64,000 bases of DNA from Lentzea sp. NBRC 102530. GTDB taxonomy: Bacteria; Actinomycetota; Actinomycetes; Mycobacteriales; Pseudonocardiaceae. Each line of letters begins with the position of its first letter. The first letter of the stretch is position 1. The notes under the pieces were generated by a model. It was given only the letters and a program-made list of their open reading frames with translations. It did not search any database and was not told the origin of the DNA. The DNA lies in NCBI RefSeq assembly GCF_030269365.1, contig NZ_BSTF01000010.1:1-64000 (forward strand), written 5' to 3'. Shown piece after piece: positions 43,385 to 51,860 of this stretch. The position numbers and the translations under genes are program-made.

Positions 43385-44419
43385 ATGCGCACCACCACCG
43401 GCTGGCAGGCCACCCGTGACGGCCTGCGCCCGACCCCGATCGAACGCCGCGAGCTGCGCCCGGACGACGTCGCGGTACAGGTGGACTTCTGCGGCGTCTG
43501 CCACACCGACCTGCACGCGCTCAACGCGCACGACGGCGGCCCGCTCGTCCCCGGCCACGAGTTCACCGGCGTCGTCACGGAGGTCGGATCCGCCGTGACG
43601 CGGTTCGCCGCCGGAGACCCCGTGGCGGTCGGCAACATCGTCGACTCCTGCGGCAAGTGCGTGATGTGCCTGGGAGATCAGGAGAACTACTGCGCCGAGT
43701 TCCCCACCCTCACCTACGGCGGCACCGACCGGCACGACGGCACGACCACCCTCGGCGGTTACTCCCGCGAGTACGTGGTGCGCGAGGACTTCGCCTATCC
43801 GCTGCCCACCGGACTGGACCCGGCGGCTGCCGCGCCGTTGCTGTGCGCGGGCATCACGGTATGGGAACCGTTGCGCGCGTTGAACGTCGGCCCCGGCACC
43901 CGTGTCGCGGTGGCGGGCCTGGGCGGGCTCGGGCACCTGGCGGTCAAGTTCGCCGTCGCGCTCGGCGCCGAGGTGACGGTGCTCAGCCGCACGCCGGACA
44001 AGGAGGCGGACGCGCGGAAGCTCGGTGCCGTCGGCCTGCTGGTGACGACGGACGAGCAGCAACTGGCCGCCGCGGCACACCGGTTCGACGTGCTGATCGA
44101 CACCATCGCCGTACCGCACGACCTCAAGCCGTACCTCGGGGTCGTGGCCGTGGACGGCACGCTCAGCCACGTCGGCGACCTCGGCACGGTCACCGTGGAC
44201 GTGATGGACCTGTTGCTGGGCAGGAAGAAGCTCAGTTCGTCCGGCAGCGGCGGGCGGGCCCGGACCGCCGCCATGCTGGAGTTCTGCGGCGAGCACGGCA
44301 TCACGGCGGACGTCGAGGTCCTGCCGTCCCGCGAGGTCGGCACCGCGCTGGAACGACTGGCGCGCAACGACGTGCGCTACCGCTTCGTGCTGGACCTGTC
44401 CGATCTGGACGGAGCGTGA
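43385..44419 (+). CDS. Zinc-dependent alcohol dehydrogenase (MDR family)
   Basis: A 344-residue medium-chain dehydrogenase. The catalytic zinc site is Cys in CGVCHTDLHALNA and His-Glu in PGHEFTGVV. The structural zinc cysteines lie in DSCGKCVMCLGDQENYC. The Rossmann motif is VAVAGLGGLGHLAVKFAVAL, and the following LSRTPDKE favours NADP(H), as in the YahK/cinnamyl-alcohol group. ATG 43385 follows GGGAGAGCG. Single gene, ended by a strong hairpin, controlled by the divergent TetR through the inverted repeat. Confidence 0.9.
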   Translation: MRTTTGWQATRDGLRPTPIERRELRPDDVAVQVDFCGVCHTDLHALNAHDGGPLVPGHEFTGVVTEVGSAVTRFAAGDPVAVGNIVDSCGKCVMCLGDQENYCAEFPTLTYGGTDRHDGTTTLGGYSREYVVREDFAYPLPTGLDPAAAAPLLCAGITVWEPLRALNVGPGTRVAVAGLGGLGHLAVKFAVALGAEVTVLSRTPDKEADARKLGAVGLLVTTDEQQLAAAAHRFDVLIDTIAVPHDLKPYLGVVAVDGTLSHVGDLGTVTVDVMDLLLGRKKLSSSGSGGRARTAAMLEFCGEHGITADVEVLPSREVGTALERLARNDVRYRFVLDLSDLDGA

Positions 44420-44422
44420 CGG

Positions 44423-44456
44423 AGCGGGCCGGTCGCCGACGAGCGACCGGCCCGCT
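44423..44456. terminator. Hairpin terminator, 14-bp perfect stem
   Basis: AGCGGGCCGGTCGC and GCGACCGGCCCGCT pair perfectly around a CGACGA loop. It lies between the alcohol dehydrogenase stop and the convergent roadblock gene stop, so it can serve both. Confidence 0.8.
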
Positions 44457-44459
44457 GCC

Positions 44460-44939
44460 TCACGACGTCGTGAGCGCCTCCTGCAGCAGGGAGAGGGCCT
44501 GCTTGGCGCGGACGTTGAACATGCCCATCGTGGTGTCCCGTTCGCCGAGCACGACCAGCAACGTGTCCTCGTCGACGCCGAAGACGCCGACCTGGCCGGA
44601 CTCCCCCTCGAAGAACACGGCCTTGGGACTGCCGACCCTCGCCTGCGAGGTGAACTGCGAGGCGAGACCGGCGGCCGCGGCGGCCATCGCGGCGACGCCG
44701 TCGTCCTCGATGTCGCGCGTGATCCCGCACAGCACCAGGCCGTCCCGCGTCGCGACCAGCACCCCGTTGATCGAGACGGAGTCGATGTCGTCCTGGATCG
44801 TCTTCAGCGCCTCGGTCATCCTCCTGGCGTTGTGGTCTGCTCCCTGCCGGGCGACCGGCGGTGCGGGTTTCGCCGCACCGCGCCTGCGCAGGGGCAGCGC
44901 GCCAGAGTTCTGCGGCGCCTGGGTGGACATCCCGGTCAC
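44460..44939 (-). CDS. Roadblock/LC7-domain protein
   Basis: A 159-residue protein. After a Pro/Ala/Arg-rich N-terminal 35 residues it forms a roadblock/LC7 fold: ISINGVLVATRDGLVLCGIT-like strand (SVSINGVLVATRDGLVLCG), AMAAAAAGLASQF and QVGVFGVDEDTLLVVLGERD. Roadblock proteins act on small Ras-like GTPases, in actinomycetes usually within conservon operons, but no GTPase gene is nearby. GTG 44939 overlaps the upstream stop (GTGA); ATG 44930 is an alternative start. It is the second gene of a pair. Confidence 0.85.
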   Translation of the reverse strand: MTGMSTQAPQNSGALPLRRRGAAKPAPPVARQGADHNARRMTEALKTIQDDIDSVSINGVLVATRDGLVLCGITRDIEDDGVAAMAAAAAGLASQFTSQARVGSPKAVFFEGESGQVGVFGVDEDTLLVVLGERDTTMGMFNVRAKQALSLLQEALTTS

Positions 44940-45307
44940 ACAATCAGGTCGGCTTCGATGGCCTTCAGGCTGTGCCTGGCCAGTGCGAGGTTCGCCCGAT
45001 CGCGGTCCAGCACGAGGTAGAGGAACAGCGAGTTGCCGCGCTTGCCCCCGGTGAGCAGGCGGATCAGGTGGTACTGGCGGTGCAGGGTGATGAGGATGTC
45101 CTCGATCTCGTCGTTCAGGTCGAGCGCCGAGATCACCCGCTGCTTGGACCGGACGACCTCGGTGTTGCCGGCCGCGGCCACCTCCAGGTTCAGCCAGTCA
45201 CCACCGCCGAGCGAGCCGAGCGACATGCCGCTGTCGTAGTCCACGAGCGCGACACCCACCGCTCCCGTGATGGTCATCGCCTCTTTGAGCGCCGTTTCGA
45301 TGTTCAT
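44936..45307 (-). CDS. Second small roadblock-like protein
   Basis: A 123-residue protein with a roadblock-like pattern: VGVALVDYDSGMSLGSLGGG, a VVRSKQRVISAL helix, DEIEDILITLHRQYHLIRLL and LFLYLVLDRDRANLALARHS. The similarity is weaker than for its downstream partner, but the strand order fits. ATG 45307 follows GGAGAAGC. The two proteins are translationally coupled and may form a heterodimer. The upstream 322 bases hold the promoter. Confidence 0.7.
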   Translation of the reverse strand: MNIETALKEAMTITGAVGVALVDYDSGMSLGSLGGGDWLNLEVAAAGNTEVVRSKQRVISALDLNDEIEDILITLHRQYHLIRLLTGGKRGNSLFLYLVLDRDRANLALARHSLKAIEADLIV

Positions 45308-45629
45308 CCGAATGCTTCTCCTCGTGCGCGCCTCGTCACACGCGGTTGCGATCTCGTTGATGCCCCGCCGAAAACCGCAGGAAGACCGCGTGATCACGTC
45401 ACCCTACGTCGCGATGACGGGGCCTATGACAGGCCTGTTCGGAGCAACCGAGTCCGTTCAGGACCGAACGAAAGTCCAGTGCGGACAGTCCACTTCGGCG
45501 GTTCGGGACCGGTACCGGGCCGCCCCTGCCAGGCTGTGCGGACGAGCCGGACGTGCGCCGTGGCGTCGCCGATCACCGGGACCGGTGAAGACTGTCGGGC
45601 AGCGTCCCGGATTGAGAGGAACCGTCCCC
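45308..45629. other. Intergenic region between the roadblock pair and DinB-like gene
   Basis: This 322-base divergent region should contain promoters for both sides. A GGGGCCTATGACAGGCC-type imperfect hairpin lies near 45420. I see no gene, repeat or recognisable operator. Confidence 0.4.
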
Positions 45630-46379
45630 ATGAGGAGCTTCACCCGCGCCGACGACCTGCGCGGCGCGACCTTCACCGGCGTGAACCTGGACGGTGCCCG
45701 GTTCACCGCCGCGGACTTCACCGGCGTGGTCATGCGAGCGGTCGACGTCGGCGGCACGGACATCGACGCGCCGTGGCTGCTCGACGGCAAGAGCACGCTG
45801 CTCGTCAACGGCGTCGACGTCGTGCCGTTCGTGGAGGCCGAGCTCAACCGCCGCTTCCCCGGCAGGGCCGACCGCTACGCGCGGGACCCGGAGGGCCTGC
45901 GCGCGGCGTGGGCGAGCCTGGAGACCGCCTGGGCGGCAGCGCTCGCCCGCGTCGAGACGATGCCGCCGGGCACCGCGGACGTCTCGGTGGACGGCGAGTG
46001 GTCGTTCGCCCAGACGGTCCGCCACCTGGTCATGGCCACCGACACCTGGCTCGGCCGCGCGGTGCTGGGGGCCGAGCAGCCGTACCACCCGCTCGGGATG
46101 CCGCACACCGGGTACGAGTCCGAAGGCCACGACATGTCTCTCTTCTCCCCCGGCACCCCGCCCTACGCCGAGGTGCTGGAGGCCAGGGCGGACCGGGCGG
46201 CGATGGTGCGCGACTTCCTCGCCACCGTCACCGAGGCCGACCTGGCCGTCCCCCGCGCCAACCCGTGGGCCCCGGACTACCAGGAGACCACCCTGTCCTG
46301 CCTGCACACCATCCTGGAAGAGGAGTGGGAGCACCTGCGCTACGCCACCCGCGACCTCGACGCGCTCGCTACTTCGTAG
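45630..46379 (+). CDS. Pentapeptide-repeat/DinB-family fusion protein
   Basis: A 249-residue protein. Residues about 8-45 look like a short pentapeptide-repeat stretch (LRGATFTGVNLDGARFTAAD). Residues about 85-245 form a DinB-like four-helix bundle with histidines at QTVRHLVMATDTWLG, the HPLGMPHTGY loop and EEEWEHLRYATRDLDAL, positioned as DinB metal ligands. DinB proteins are metal-dependent thiol transferases or damage-induced hydrolases. The ATG follows GAGAGGAACC. Its end overlaps the convergent permease gene by 11 bases. Confidence 0.8.
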   Translation: MRSFTRADDLRGATFTGVNLDGARFTAADFTGVVMRAVDVGGTDIDAPWLLDGKSTLLVNGVDVVPFVEAELNRRFPGRADRYARDPEGLRAAWASLETAWAAALARVETMPPGTADVSVDGEWSFAQTVRHLVMATDTWLGRAVLGAEQPYHPLGMPHTGYESEGHDMSLFSPGTPPYAEVLEARADRAAMVRDFLATVTEADLAVPRANPWAPDYQETTLSCLHTILEEEWEHLRYATRDLDALATS

Positions 46380-47274
46380 ACCCGGCCAGCACGCCCTGCA
46401 CGAAGTACTTCTGGAACACCAGGAACACCGCCAGCGGCACGATCATCGACAGGAACGCGCCCGTCGACAACATGTCGATGTTGGTGCCGAACTGCCGCAG
46501 CTGAGCCCGCAGCGCCACCGTGATCGGCGCCGAGTCCTGGTCCGCGAACACCAGCGCCACCAGCAGGTCGTTCCACACCCAGAGGAACTGGAAGATCGTC
46601 AGCGAGGCGATCGCCGGCTTGGCCACCGGCAGGACGACCCGCTGGAAGATCACCCACTCCGTCGCGCCGTCCATCCGCGCGGCCTCGATCAGGTCGCGCG
46701 GGATGCCGGTGAAGAAGTTGCGCAGCAGGAAGATGGCGAACGGCAGGCCGAACGCGACGTGGAACAGCACCACGCCCGCGATCGTGCCGAACAGCCCGAC
46801 CGCCCCGAACAGCTTCGCCACCGGGATCAGCGCGACCTGGATCGGCATCACCAGCAACCCGACCACGACGACCGTCACCGCCTCGCGGCCCGGGAACTCG
46901 ATCCACGCCAGCGCGTACGACGCCAGCGACGCCATCACCACGACCAGCACCGTCGCGGGCACGGCGATGTAGAAGGTGTTGAGGAACGACTGCCACACCG
47001 TCTTGTCCGCGACGAGGTCGGCGTAGTTCGCCAGCGTCAGCTCGGCCGGCTTGGTCAGCACGGTCCACCAGCCGCTCGCGGTGTTCGCCGACTCGTCCCG
47101 CAGCGACGCGAGCAGCAGCCCGACCACCGGCACCAGCCAGAACACCGCCACCAGCGCCAGCACGACCTGCACGCACCCGTTGCCCAGCCGCGAAACGAGC
47201 CGAGTCAGCACACCTCTGCGCGGAGTGCCGGACACCGGCACGTCGATGCGGACCTCGTCGGCCACAGCAGTCAC
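46369..47274 (-). CDS. Carbohydrate ABC transporter permease (MalG-type)
   Basis: A 301-residue inner-membrane permease with six predicted helices and a cytosolic N-terminus. The EAA loop EAARMDGATEWVIFQRVVLP contacts the ATPase. NYADLVADKTVWQSFLNTFY and FLWVWNDLLVALVFADQDSA are family features of MalG/UgpE-like carbohydrate permeases. GTG 47274 overlaps the upstream permease stop (GTGA) and follows GGGAGCGGTC. Last gene of a four-gene sugar uptake operon (ATPase, binding protein, permease, permease). Confidence 0.9.
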   Translation of the reverse strand: MTAVADEVRIDVPVSGTPRRGVLTRLVSRLGNGCVQVVLALVAVFWLVPVVGLLLASLRDESANTASGWWTVLTKPAELTLANYADLVADKTVWQSFLNTFYIAVPATVLVVVMASLASYALAWIEFPGREAVTVVVVGLLVMPIQVALIPVAKLFGAVGLFGTIAGVVLFHVAFGLPFAIFLLRNFFTGIPRDLIEAARMDGATEWVIFQRVVLPVAKPAIASLTIFQFLWVWNDLLVALVFADQDSAPITVALRAQLRQFGTNIDMLSTGAFLSMIVPLAVFLVFQKYFVQGVLAGSTK

Positions 47275-48581
47275 GACCGCTCCCGTCGGAATCGGCGGAT
47301 GTTGAACAGCATCGCCGGGGCCACCAGCAGGAACAGGATCACCGCGAGTGCACTGCCCGCCCCCTGGTCGCCGCCGGTGCCGAACGACACCTGCCACATC
47401 TGCAACGCCAGCACGTTCGCCTCGCCCTGCACCGACCCCGGCGCGATGACGAACACCAGCTCGAAGATCTTCAACACGTTGATCACCAGCGTCACGAACA
47501 CCACCAGCAGCACCGGCGACAGCAACGGGATCGTCACCCGCCGGAACACCTGCCACTCGGTCGCGCCGTCGACCCGCGCGGCCTCCAGCGCGTCCCTCGG
47601 GATCGCCGAGAGCCCCGCCGCGATGAACGTGATCGCGAAGCCCGTCATGATCCAGATCCAGGACGAGATGATCACCGGGGTGATCAGCGTCGACCCGAGC
47701 CAGGTCAGCCCGCGGAACGGCAGCGCGAAGTTCTCCTCCGCCAGCCGCACTGTCACCTCTCCCGCGCCCAGGTCGGGAAACGTGAACCGGCCGTCGTCGC
47801 CGGTCGTCGTACGGCCCACGACCGTCCCGTCCCGCACGGCCTCCACGGTGATGCCGGGCAGTCCGCGTTCGGTCGGGTCGACGGTGCCCGCCCTGCCGCC
47901 GAGCGACACGTCGAGCCACAGCAGGCCGCGTAGTTCCCCCTCACCGGCGGTCGGCGGCGACGCCGGCAACGCCTGCGCAGGCACGTCCTGTGGTGGATAC
48001 CCGATGAGCGGCACGGAGATCGTGTCGCCCGCCTCGGCCGGCCGGATCGACGCGTACCCGGCTTCGGTTGCGGCGTAACCATCTCGCGGCCGCGCGCCGG
48101 GGTACTGCGAGGCCGGGCTGAAGACGTCGTGCACGCCGACGACGGCCGCGTTCACGACGCCCTCCTCCGGATTCTCCGCGTACACCAACCGGAAGATGAC
48201 CCCGGAGGCGAACAGCGAGATCGCCATCGGCATGAACAGCACGAGCCGGAACGCCGTCGCCCACCTGATCCGTTCGGTCAGCACGGCGAGGACCAGGCCG
48301 AGCCCGGTGACGGCAGCCGGGGCGACCACCACCCAGATCACGTTGTTGCGGAACGCCGTCAGCGTCCGGGTGTCGGTGAACGTGTCGACGTAGTTGCGCA
48401 CGCCGACGAACTCGTCCCCACTGGCGTCGAAGAAGCTGCGGATCACCGAGAACACCAGCGGGTACAGCACCAGCGCCGCGAGCACCACCAGCGCGGGGAG
48501 CAGGAACGGGATCGCCTGCCGGGGCGAGCGCCCCGGCGCGGCGTCCACATTCGCGCGGAAACTCCGCTTCCCGGTCATCAT
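47271..48581 (-). CDS. Carbohydrate ABC permease (MalF-type) with inserted periplasmic Ig-like domain
   Basis: A 436-residue permease, longer than the usual 290-310. Helices occupy about 25-135 and 295-430. The EAA loop is EAARVDGATEWQVFRRVTIP at about 334. Between the third and fourth helices lies an extra segment of about 150 residues on the outer side. Its second half, TERGLPGITVEAVRDGTVVG then RTTTGDDGRFTFPDLGAGEV, is a carboxypeptidase-regulatory/SdrD-B-like beta-sandwich. MalF also has a large periplasmic loop that touches the binding protein, but its sequence is different. The ATG overlaps the binding-protein stop (ATGA). Partner of the MalG-type permease. Confidence 0.9.
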   Translation of the reverse strand: MMTGKRSFRANVDAAPGRSPRQAIPFLLPALVVLAALVLYPLVFSVIRSFFDASGDEFVGVRNYVDTFTDTRTLTAFRNNVIWVVVAPAAVTGLGLVLAVLTERIRWATAFRLVLFMPMAISLFASGVIFRLVYAENPEEGVVNAAVVGVHDVFSPASQYPGARPRDGYAATEAGYASIRPAEAGDTISVPLIGYPPQDVPAQALPASPPTAGEGELRGLLWLDVSLGGRAGTVDPTERGLPGITVEAVRDGTVVGRTTTGDDGRFTFPDLGAGEVTVRLAEENFALPFRGLTWLGSTLITPVIISSWIWIMTGFAITFIAAGLSAIPRDALEAARVDGATEWQVFRRVTIPLLSPVLLVVFVTLVINVLKIFELVFVIAPGSVQGEANVLALQMWQVSFGTGGDQGAGSALAVILFLLVAPAMLFNIRRFRRERS

Positions 48582-49852
48582 TTGCCGTACGCCTTGGCCG
48601 CGTTGGCTTCCAGGCGTTGCATGATGCCGTCGACGTTCTTCGGATCGGCGAGGAAGTCCTGGAGGTCCTTCCACTCCCCCGCGCCCTTCGTGCCGCCGAA
48701 CGCGGCCGGGGCCAGGTCGGACATGTCGAACCGGACGTTGTCGCCCGCGTCGACGATCCGGCGCGCGATGTCCTGCGTGACCTCGTCGGGGTAGGAGGTT
48801 TCCGGGATGTTCCTGTTGGGCGAGAGGAACCCACCGAGCTCGGCCCAGATCTCGCCGGACTCGGGCGAGGCCAGGAACTTCATCAGCTCGGTCGTCGCCC
48901 TGTCGTCCTTGAACTGCACGGCCATGTCACCACCGGCGACCACGGCGTCCTCACTGCCCGCGACCGACGGGAACGGGAAGAACCTGGCGTCCTCGCCCAC
49001 CTCGGCCCGGGTGTTGGTGGTGATCACGCTCGCGACGAAGTCCGCCTCGAACACCATCGCGGCGCTCGAAGGCTCGCCGAAGACGTTGATGACGGACTTG
49101 GTGAACTCGGTCTGCAACGCGCTCGGAGCGATCAGCGTCGGGTCACCCCAGAGCTTCGCCAGTTCCTCCAACGCCTTCCGCACGGTCGGGTCGGTCCACG
49201 GGATCTCGTGCTTCGCGAGCTTGTCGTAGTTGTCCGGCCCCGCGGTGCGCAGGTAGACGTTCTCGAACCAGTCGGTGAGCGTCCAGCCGTCCGCGCCACC
49301 GATCGACACCGGCGCGAGTCCGGTCTCGGCGATCGCCTTGCTCACCGCGATCAGGTCGTCCCACGTGGCGGGCGGCGTGGCGCCGACCTGCCGGAAGGCC
49401 TTCTCGCTGTACCAGAACGCGGACTTGTTGGCGGCCTTGAAGGTGACGCCGTAGAGCGTGCCGTCGACGCTGCCGAGTCGCTTCCACACCCCGGCGTTGT
49501 GCTCGGTGATGGCCTTCTCGACGTCCGCGCCCAGCGGCTTGAGGGACCCGGCCTTCGCGAACTGGGCGACCAGGCCGGGCTGGGCGACCAGGGCGATGTT
49601 GGGTGGTGTGCCCCCGGAAATCCTGGTCTGCACCAGGGTCGGCAGTTCGTCACCGGCGGGTGTGTACCTCACCTCGGCGCCAGTCCGGTCGGCGAACGCC
49701 TGGAGGACCTGCTCGAAGTTCTTCTGCTCGTCCCCGGTCCACGGCCCGAAGACCTCGACGGTCTGACCCGAGATGTCGCCCCCGGTCGCCGTCGCACCCC
49801 CGGAGCACGCGGCGGCGGCCAGGGCGAGCAACGCGATCCACAGCTTCCTCAT
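48578..49852 (-). CDS. Extracellular sugar-binding lipoprotein of ABC transporter
   Basis: A 424-residue cluster-B solute-binding protein. The lipobox is AAACSGG after MRKLWIALLALA. Typical blocks are VEVFGPWTGDEQKNFEQVLQ, PNIALVAQPGLVAQFAKAG, YGVTFKAANKSAFWYSEKAF and ATWDDLIAVSKAIAETG, plus an aromatic-rich pocket (DGWTLTDWFENVY). Similar proteins bind alpha-glucosides or other oligosaccharides, but the sugar cannot be fixed from sequence. It starts seven bases after the ATPase gene and overlaps the first permease. Confidence 0.9.
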   Translation of the reverse strand: MRKLWIALLALAAAACSGGATATGGDISGQTVEVFGPWTGDEQKNFEQVLQAFADRTGAEVRYTPAGDELPTLVQTRISGGTPPNIALVAQPGLVAQFAKAGSLKPLGADVEKAITEHNAGVWKRLGSVDGTLYGVTFKAANKSAFWYSEKAFRQVGATPPATWDDLIAVSKAIAETGLAPVSIGGADGWTLTDWFENVYLRTAGPDNYDKLAKHEIPWTDPTVRKALEELAKLWGDPTLIAPSALQTEFTKSVINVFGEPSSAAMVFEADFVASVITTNTRAEVGEDARFFPFPSVAGSEDAVVAGGDMAVQFKDDRATTELMKFLASPESGEIWAELGGFLSPNRNIPETSYPDEVTQDIARRIVDAGDNVRFDMSDLAPAAFGGTKGAGEWKDLQDFLADPKNVDGIMQRLEANAAKAYGK

Positions 49853-49859
49853 CGAAGCC

Positions 49860-51053
49860 CTACTTCCAGATGGAGGACCCGGTGGCCAGGTCGAAGAAGT
49901 GCAGCCGGGACGTGTCCACCCAGGCGGCGACGGGTTGTCCTTCGTAGATGCGGGTGCGCGGGCTGAACCGGCCGACCAGCACGGTTCCCCTGCCGCCGGA
50001 CGTCAGGTCGCCGGTGCCGGCGTCCCGTGCCAGCTCCTGGGTGTCGTCGGTGACGACCGGCGGGACGTCGACCGGGAAGTGCACGAGCACGTCGGAGCCC
50101 ATCGCCTCGACCAGGTCCGCGACCGAATGCAGGATCTCGCCCTCCCGCGCGTCGGCGAGGGCCGTGTCCTCCATGTCCTCCGGCCGGATGCCGACCACGA
50201 CGTCGCGGCCGACGTACTGCTTCAACCGGGGACGTTGCCGCAGCACGGACTCCGGCAGCAGCAACGCGTCCGAGTCGAGCGAGACCCAGCACCGGCCGTC
50301 GGCGTCCTCGGTCAGCTTCGCGGACACCAGGTTCATGCCGGGCGAGCCGATGAACCCGGCGACGAACAGGTTGACCGGCCGGTCGTAGAGCTCCTGGGGC
50401 GGCCCGACCTGTTGCAGCACACCGCGCCGCATCACGGCCACCCGATCGCCCAGCGTCATGGCCTCGGTCTGGTCGTGCGTGACGTAGACCGTGGTCACGC
50501 CGATCTCCCGTTGGATGCGGGCGATCTGGGCGCGCATCTGCACGCGCAGCTTGGCGTCCAGGTTGGACAGCGGTTCGTCCATCAGGAACACCCGGGGCGC
50601 GCGCACGATCGCCCGGCCCATCGCGACGCGCTGCCGTTGCCCACCGGAGAGGTTGCGCGGTTTGCGGTCCAGGTGCTCGGTCAGTTCGAGCACGCCCGCG
50701 ACCTCGCGCACGCGGTGGTCGATCTCGGACTTCGGGAGCTTGCGCAGCGTGAGGCCGAACGCGATGTTGTCGTAGACGTCGAGGTGCGGGTAGAGCGCGT
50801 ACGACTGGAACACCATCGCCACGTCGCGGTCACGTGACGGCACGTCGTTGACGACCTGGTCGCCGATGTGGATCGTGCCCTCGGTGATCTGCTCCAGCCC
50901 CGCGATCATCCGCAGCGCCGTCGTCTTGCCGCAGCCGGACGGGCCCACGAGCACCAGGAACTCCCCGTCGCGGATCTCCAGGTCGAGGTCGGTGACCGCC
51001 CTGGTGCCGTCGCCGTAGGCCTTGCCCAGCCCCGTCAGAACGACTTCTGCCAC
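49860..51053 (-). CDS. Sugar ABC transporter ATPase (MsmK/UgpC-type)
   Basis: A 397-residue ATPase. It has Walker A GPSGCGKTTALRMIAGLEQ, Q-loop VFQSYALYPHLDVYDNIAFG, signature NLSGGQRQRVAMGRAI, Walker B RVFLMDEPLSNLDAKLRVQM and switch His in VYVTHDQTEAMTLGD. A C-terminal TOBE domain from about 240 (VVGIRPEDMEDTALADAREG) is typical of MalK/MsmK. GTG 51053 follows GGGAGTTGGC. Unlike most actinomycetes, in which one shared MsiK serves many transporters, this operon has its own ATPase. Divergent from the two-component system, with a 123-base shared promoter region. Confidence 0.9.
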   Translation of the reverse strand: MAEVVLTGLGKAYGDGTRAVTDLDLEIRDGEFLVLVGPSGCGKTTALRMIAGLEQITEGTIHIGDQVVNDVPSRDRDVAMVFQSYALYPHLDVYDNIAFGLTLRKLPKSEIDHRVREVAGVLELTEHLDRKPRNLSGGQRQRVAMGRAIVRAPRVFLMDEPLSNLDAKLRVQMRAQIARIQREIGVTTVYVTHDQTEAMTLGDRVAVMRRGVLQQVGPPQELYDRPVNLFVAGFIGSPGMNLVSAKLTEDADGRCWVSLDSDALLLPESVLRQRPRLKQYVGRDVVVGIRPEDMEDTALADAREGEILHSVADLVEAMGSDVLVHFPVDVPPVVTDDTQELARDAGTGDLTSGGRGTVLVGRFSPRTRIYEGQPVAAWVDTSRLHFFDLATGSSIWK

Positions 51054-51176
51054 GCCAACTCCCTGGTCCGGTGTGTCCGCAGACCTTAGGCCCGCTCGTC
51101 CCGAGGAGGATTCGAGGACGAAACACGATCGCGACAAGCCTCCCAAACGAAGCGTTCGCTGCTTACCCTGCGTGCT

Positions 51177-51860
51177 ATGTCGAAGGTGCTCGTGGTCGAG
51201 GACGACCCGGTGGTCCAAGCAGCGCTCGTGCACGCGCTGACCGACCTCGGGCACGCCGTGCTGGCCGTCAGCACCGCTGTCGCCGCGTTGCGGGAGGCCG
51301 GCACCTCCGACCTCGACCTGGTGATCCTCGATCTCGGTCTGCCCGACCTCGACGGTGTCGCGGCGCTGCGGATGCTGCGCGGGGTCAGCAACGTGCCGGT
51401 CATCGTGGCCACCGCACGGGGTGCCGAGACGTCGGTCGTCAGCACGCTGAACGCGGGCGCGGACGACTACATCGTCAAGCCGTTCTCGGCCGAGCACCTG
51501 GCCGCGCGGATGAACGCCCTGCTGCGCCGCACCAACGGCGCCGCGACGGTGTCGGAGATCGTGGAACTGGGTGACCTGCGCATCGACCTCGCCCAGCGGA
51601 CGGCCACGCTCAACGACGGCGTGCTCGCGCTGAGCAGGCGGGAGTTCGACCTGCTCGCCTACCTCGCGCAACGGCCGGCGCGTGTGGTCTCGCGCCGCGA
51701 ACTGATCCAGGCCGTGTGGGGCAACGGGTACGCGGGTGACGACAAGACGATCGACGTGCACGCGTCGTGGTTGCGGCGCAAGCTCGGCGAGACGGCGGCG
51801 CATCCCCGTTATCTGCACACGGTCCGGGGTGTCGGGTTCAAGCTGGCGGCACCGGAATGA
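51177..51860 (+). CDS. OmpR-family response regulator
   Basis: A 227-residue regulator. The receiver domain has phosphoacceptor D52 in LVILDLGLPDLDG, an acidic pair at VVEDDP, and K in DYIVKPFS. The C-terminal winged helix runs from about 130 (VLALSRREFDLLAYLAQRPA, TIDVHASWLRRKLGE, YLHTVRGVGFKLA). It is coupled to the kinase gene by ATGA and divergent from the sugar ABC operon, which it may regulate. Confidence 0.9.
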   Translation: MSKVLVVEDDPVVQAALVHALTDLGHAVLAVSTAVAALREAGTSDLDLVILDLGLPDLDGVAALRMLRGVSNVPVIVATARGAETSVVSTLNAGADDYIVKPFSAEHLAARMNALLRRTNGAATVSEIVELGDLRIDLAQRTATLNDGVLALSRREFDLLAYLAQRPARVVSRRELIQAVWGNGYAGDDKTIDVHASWLRRKLGETAAHPRYLHTVRGVGFKLAAPE

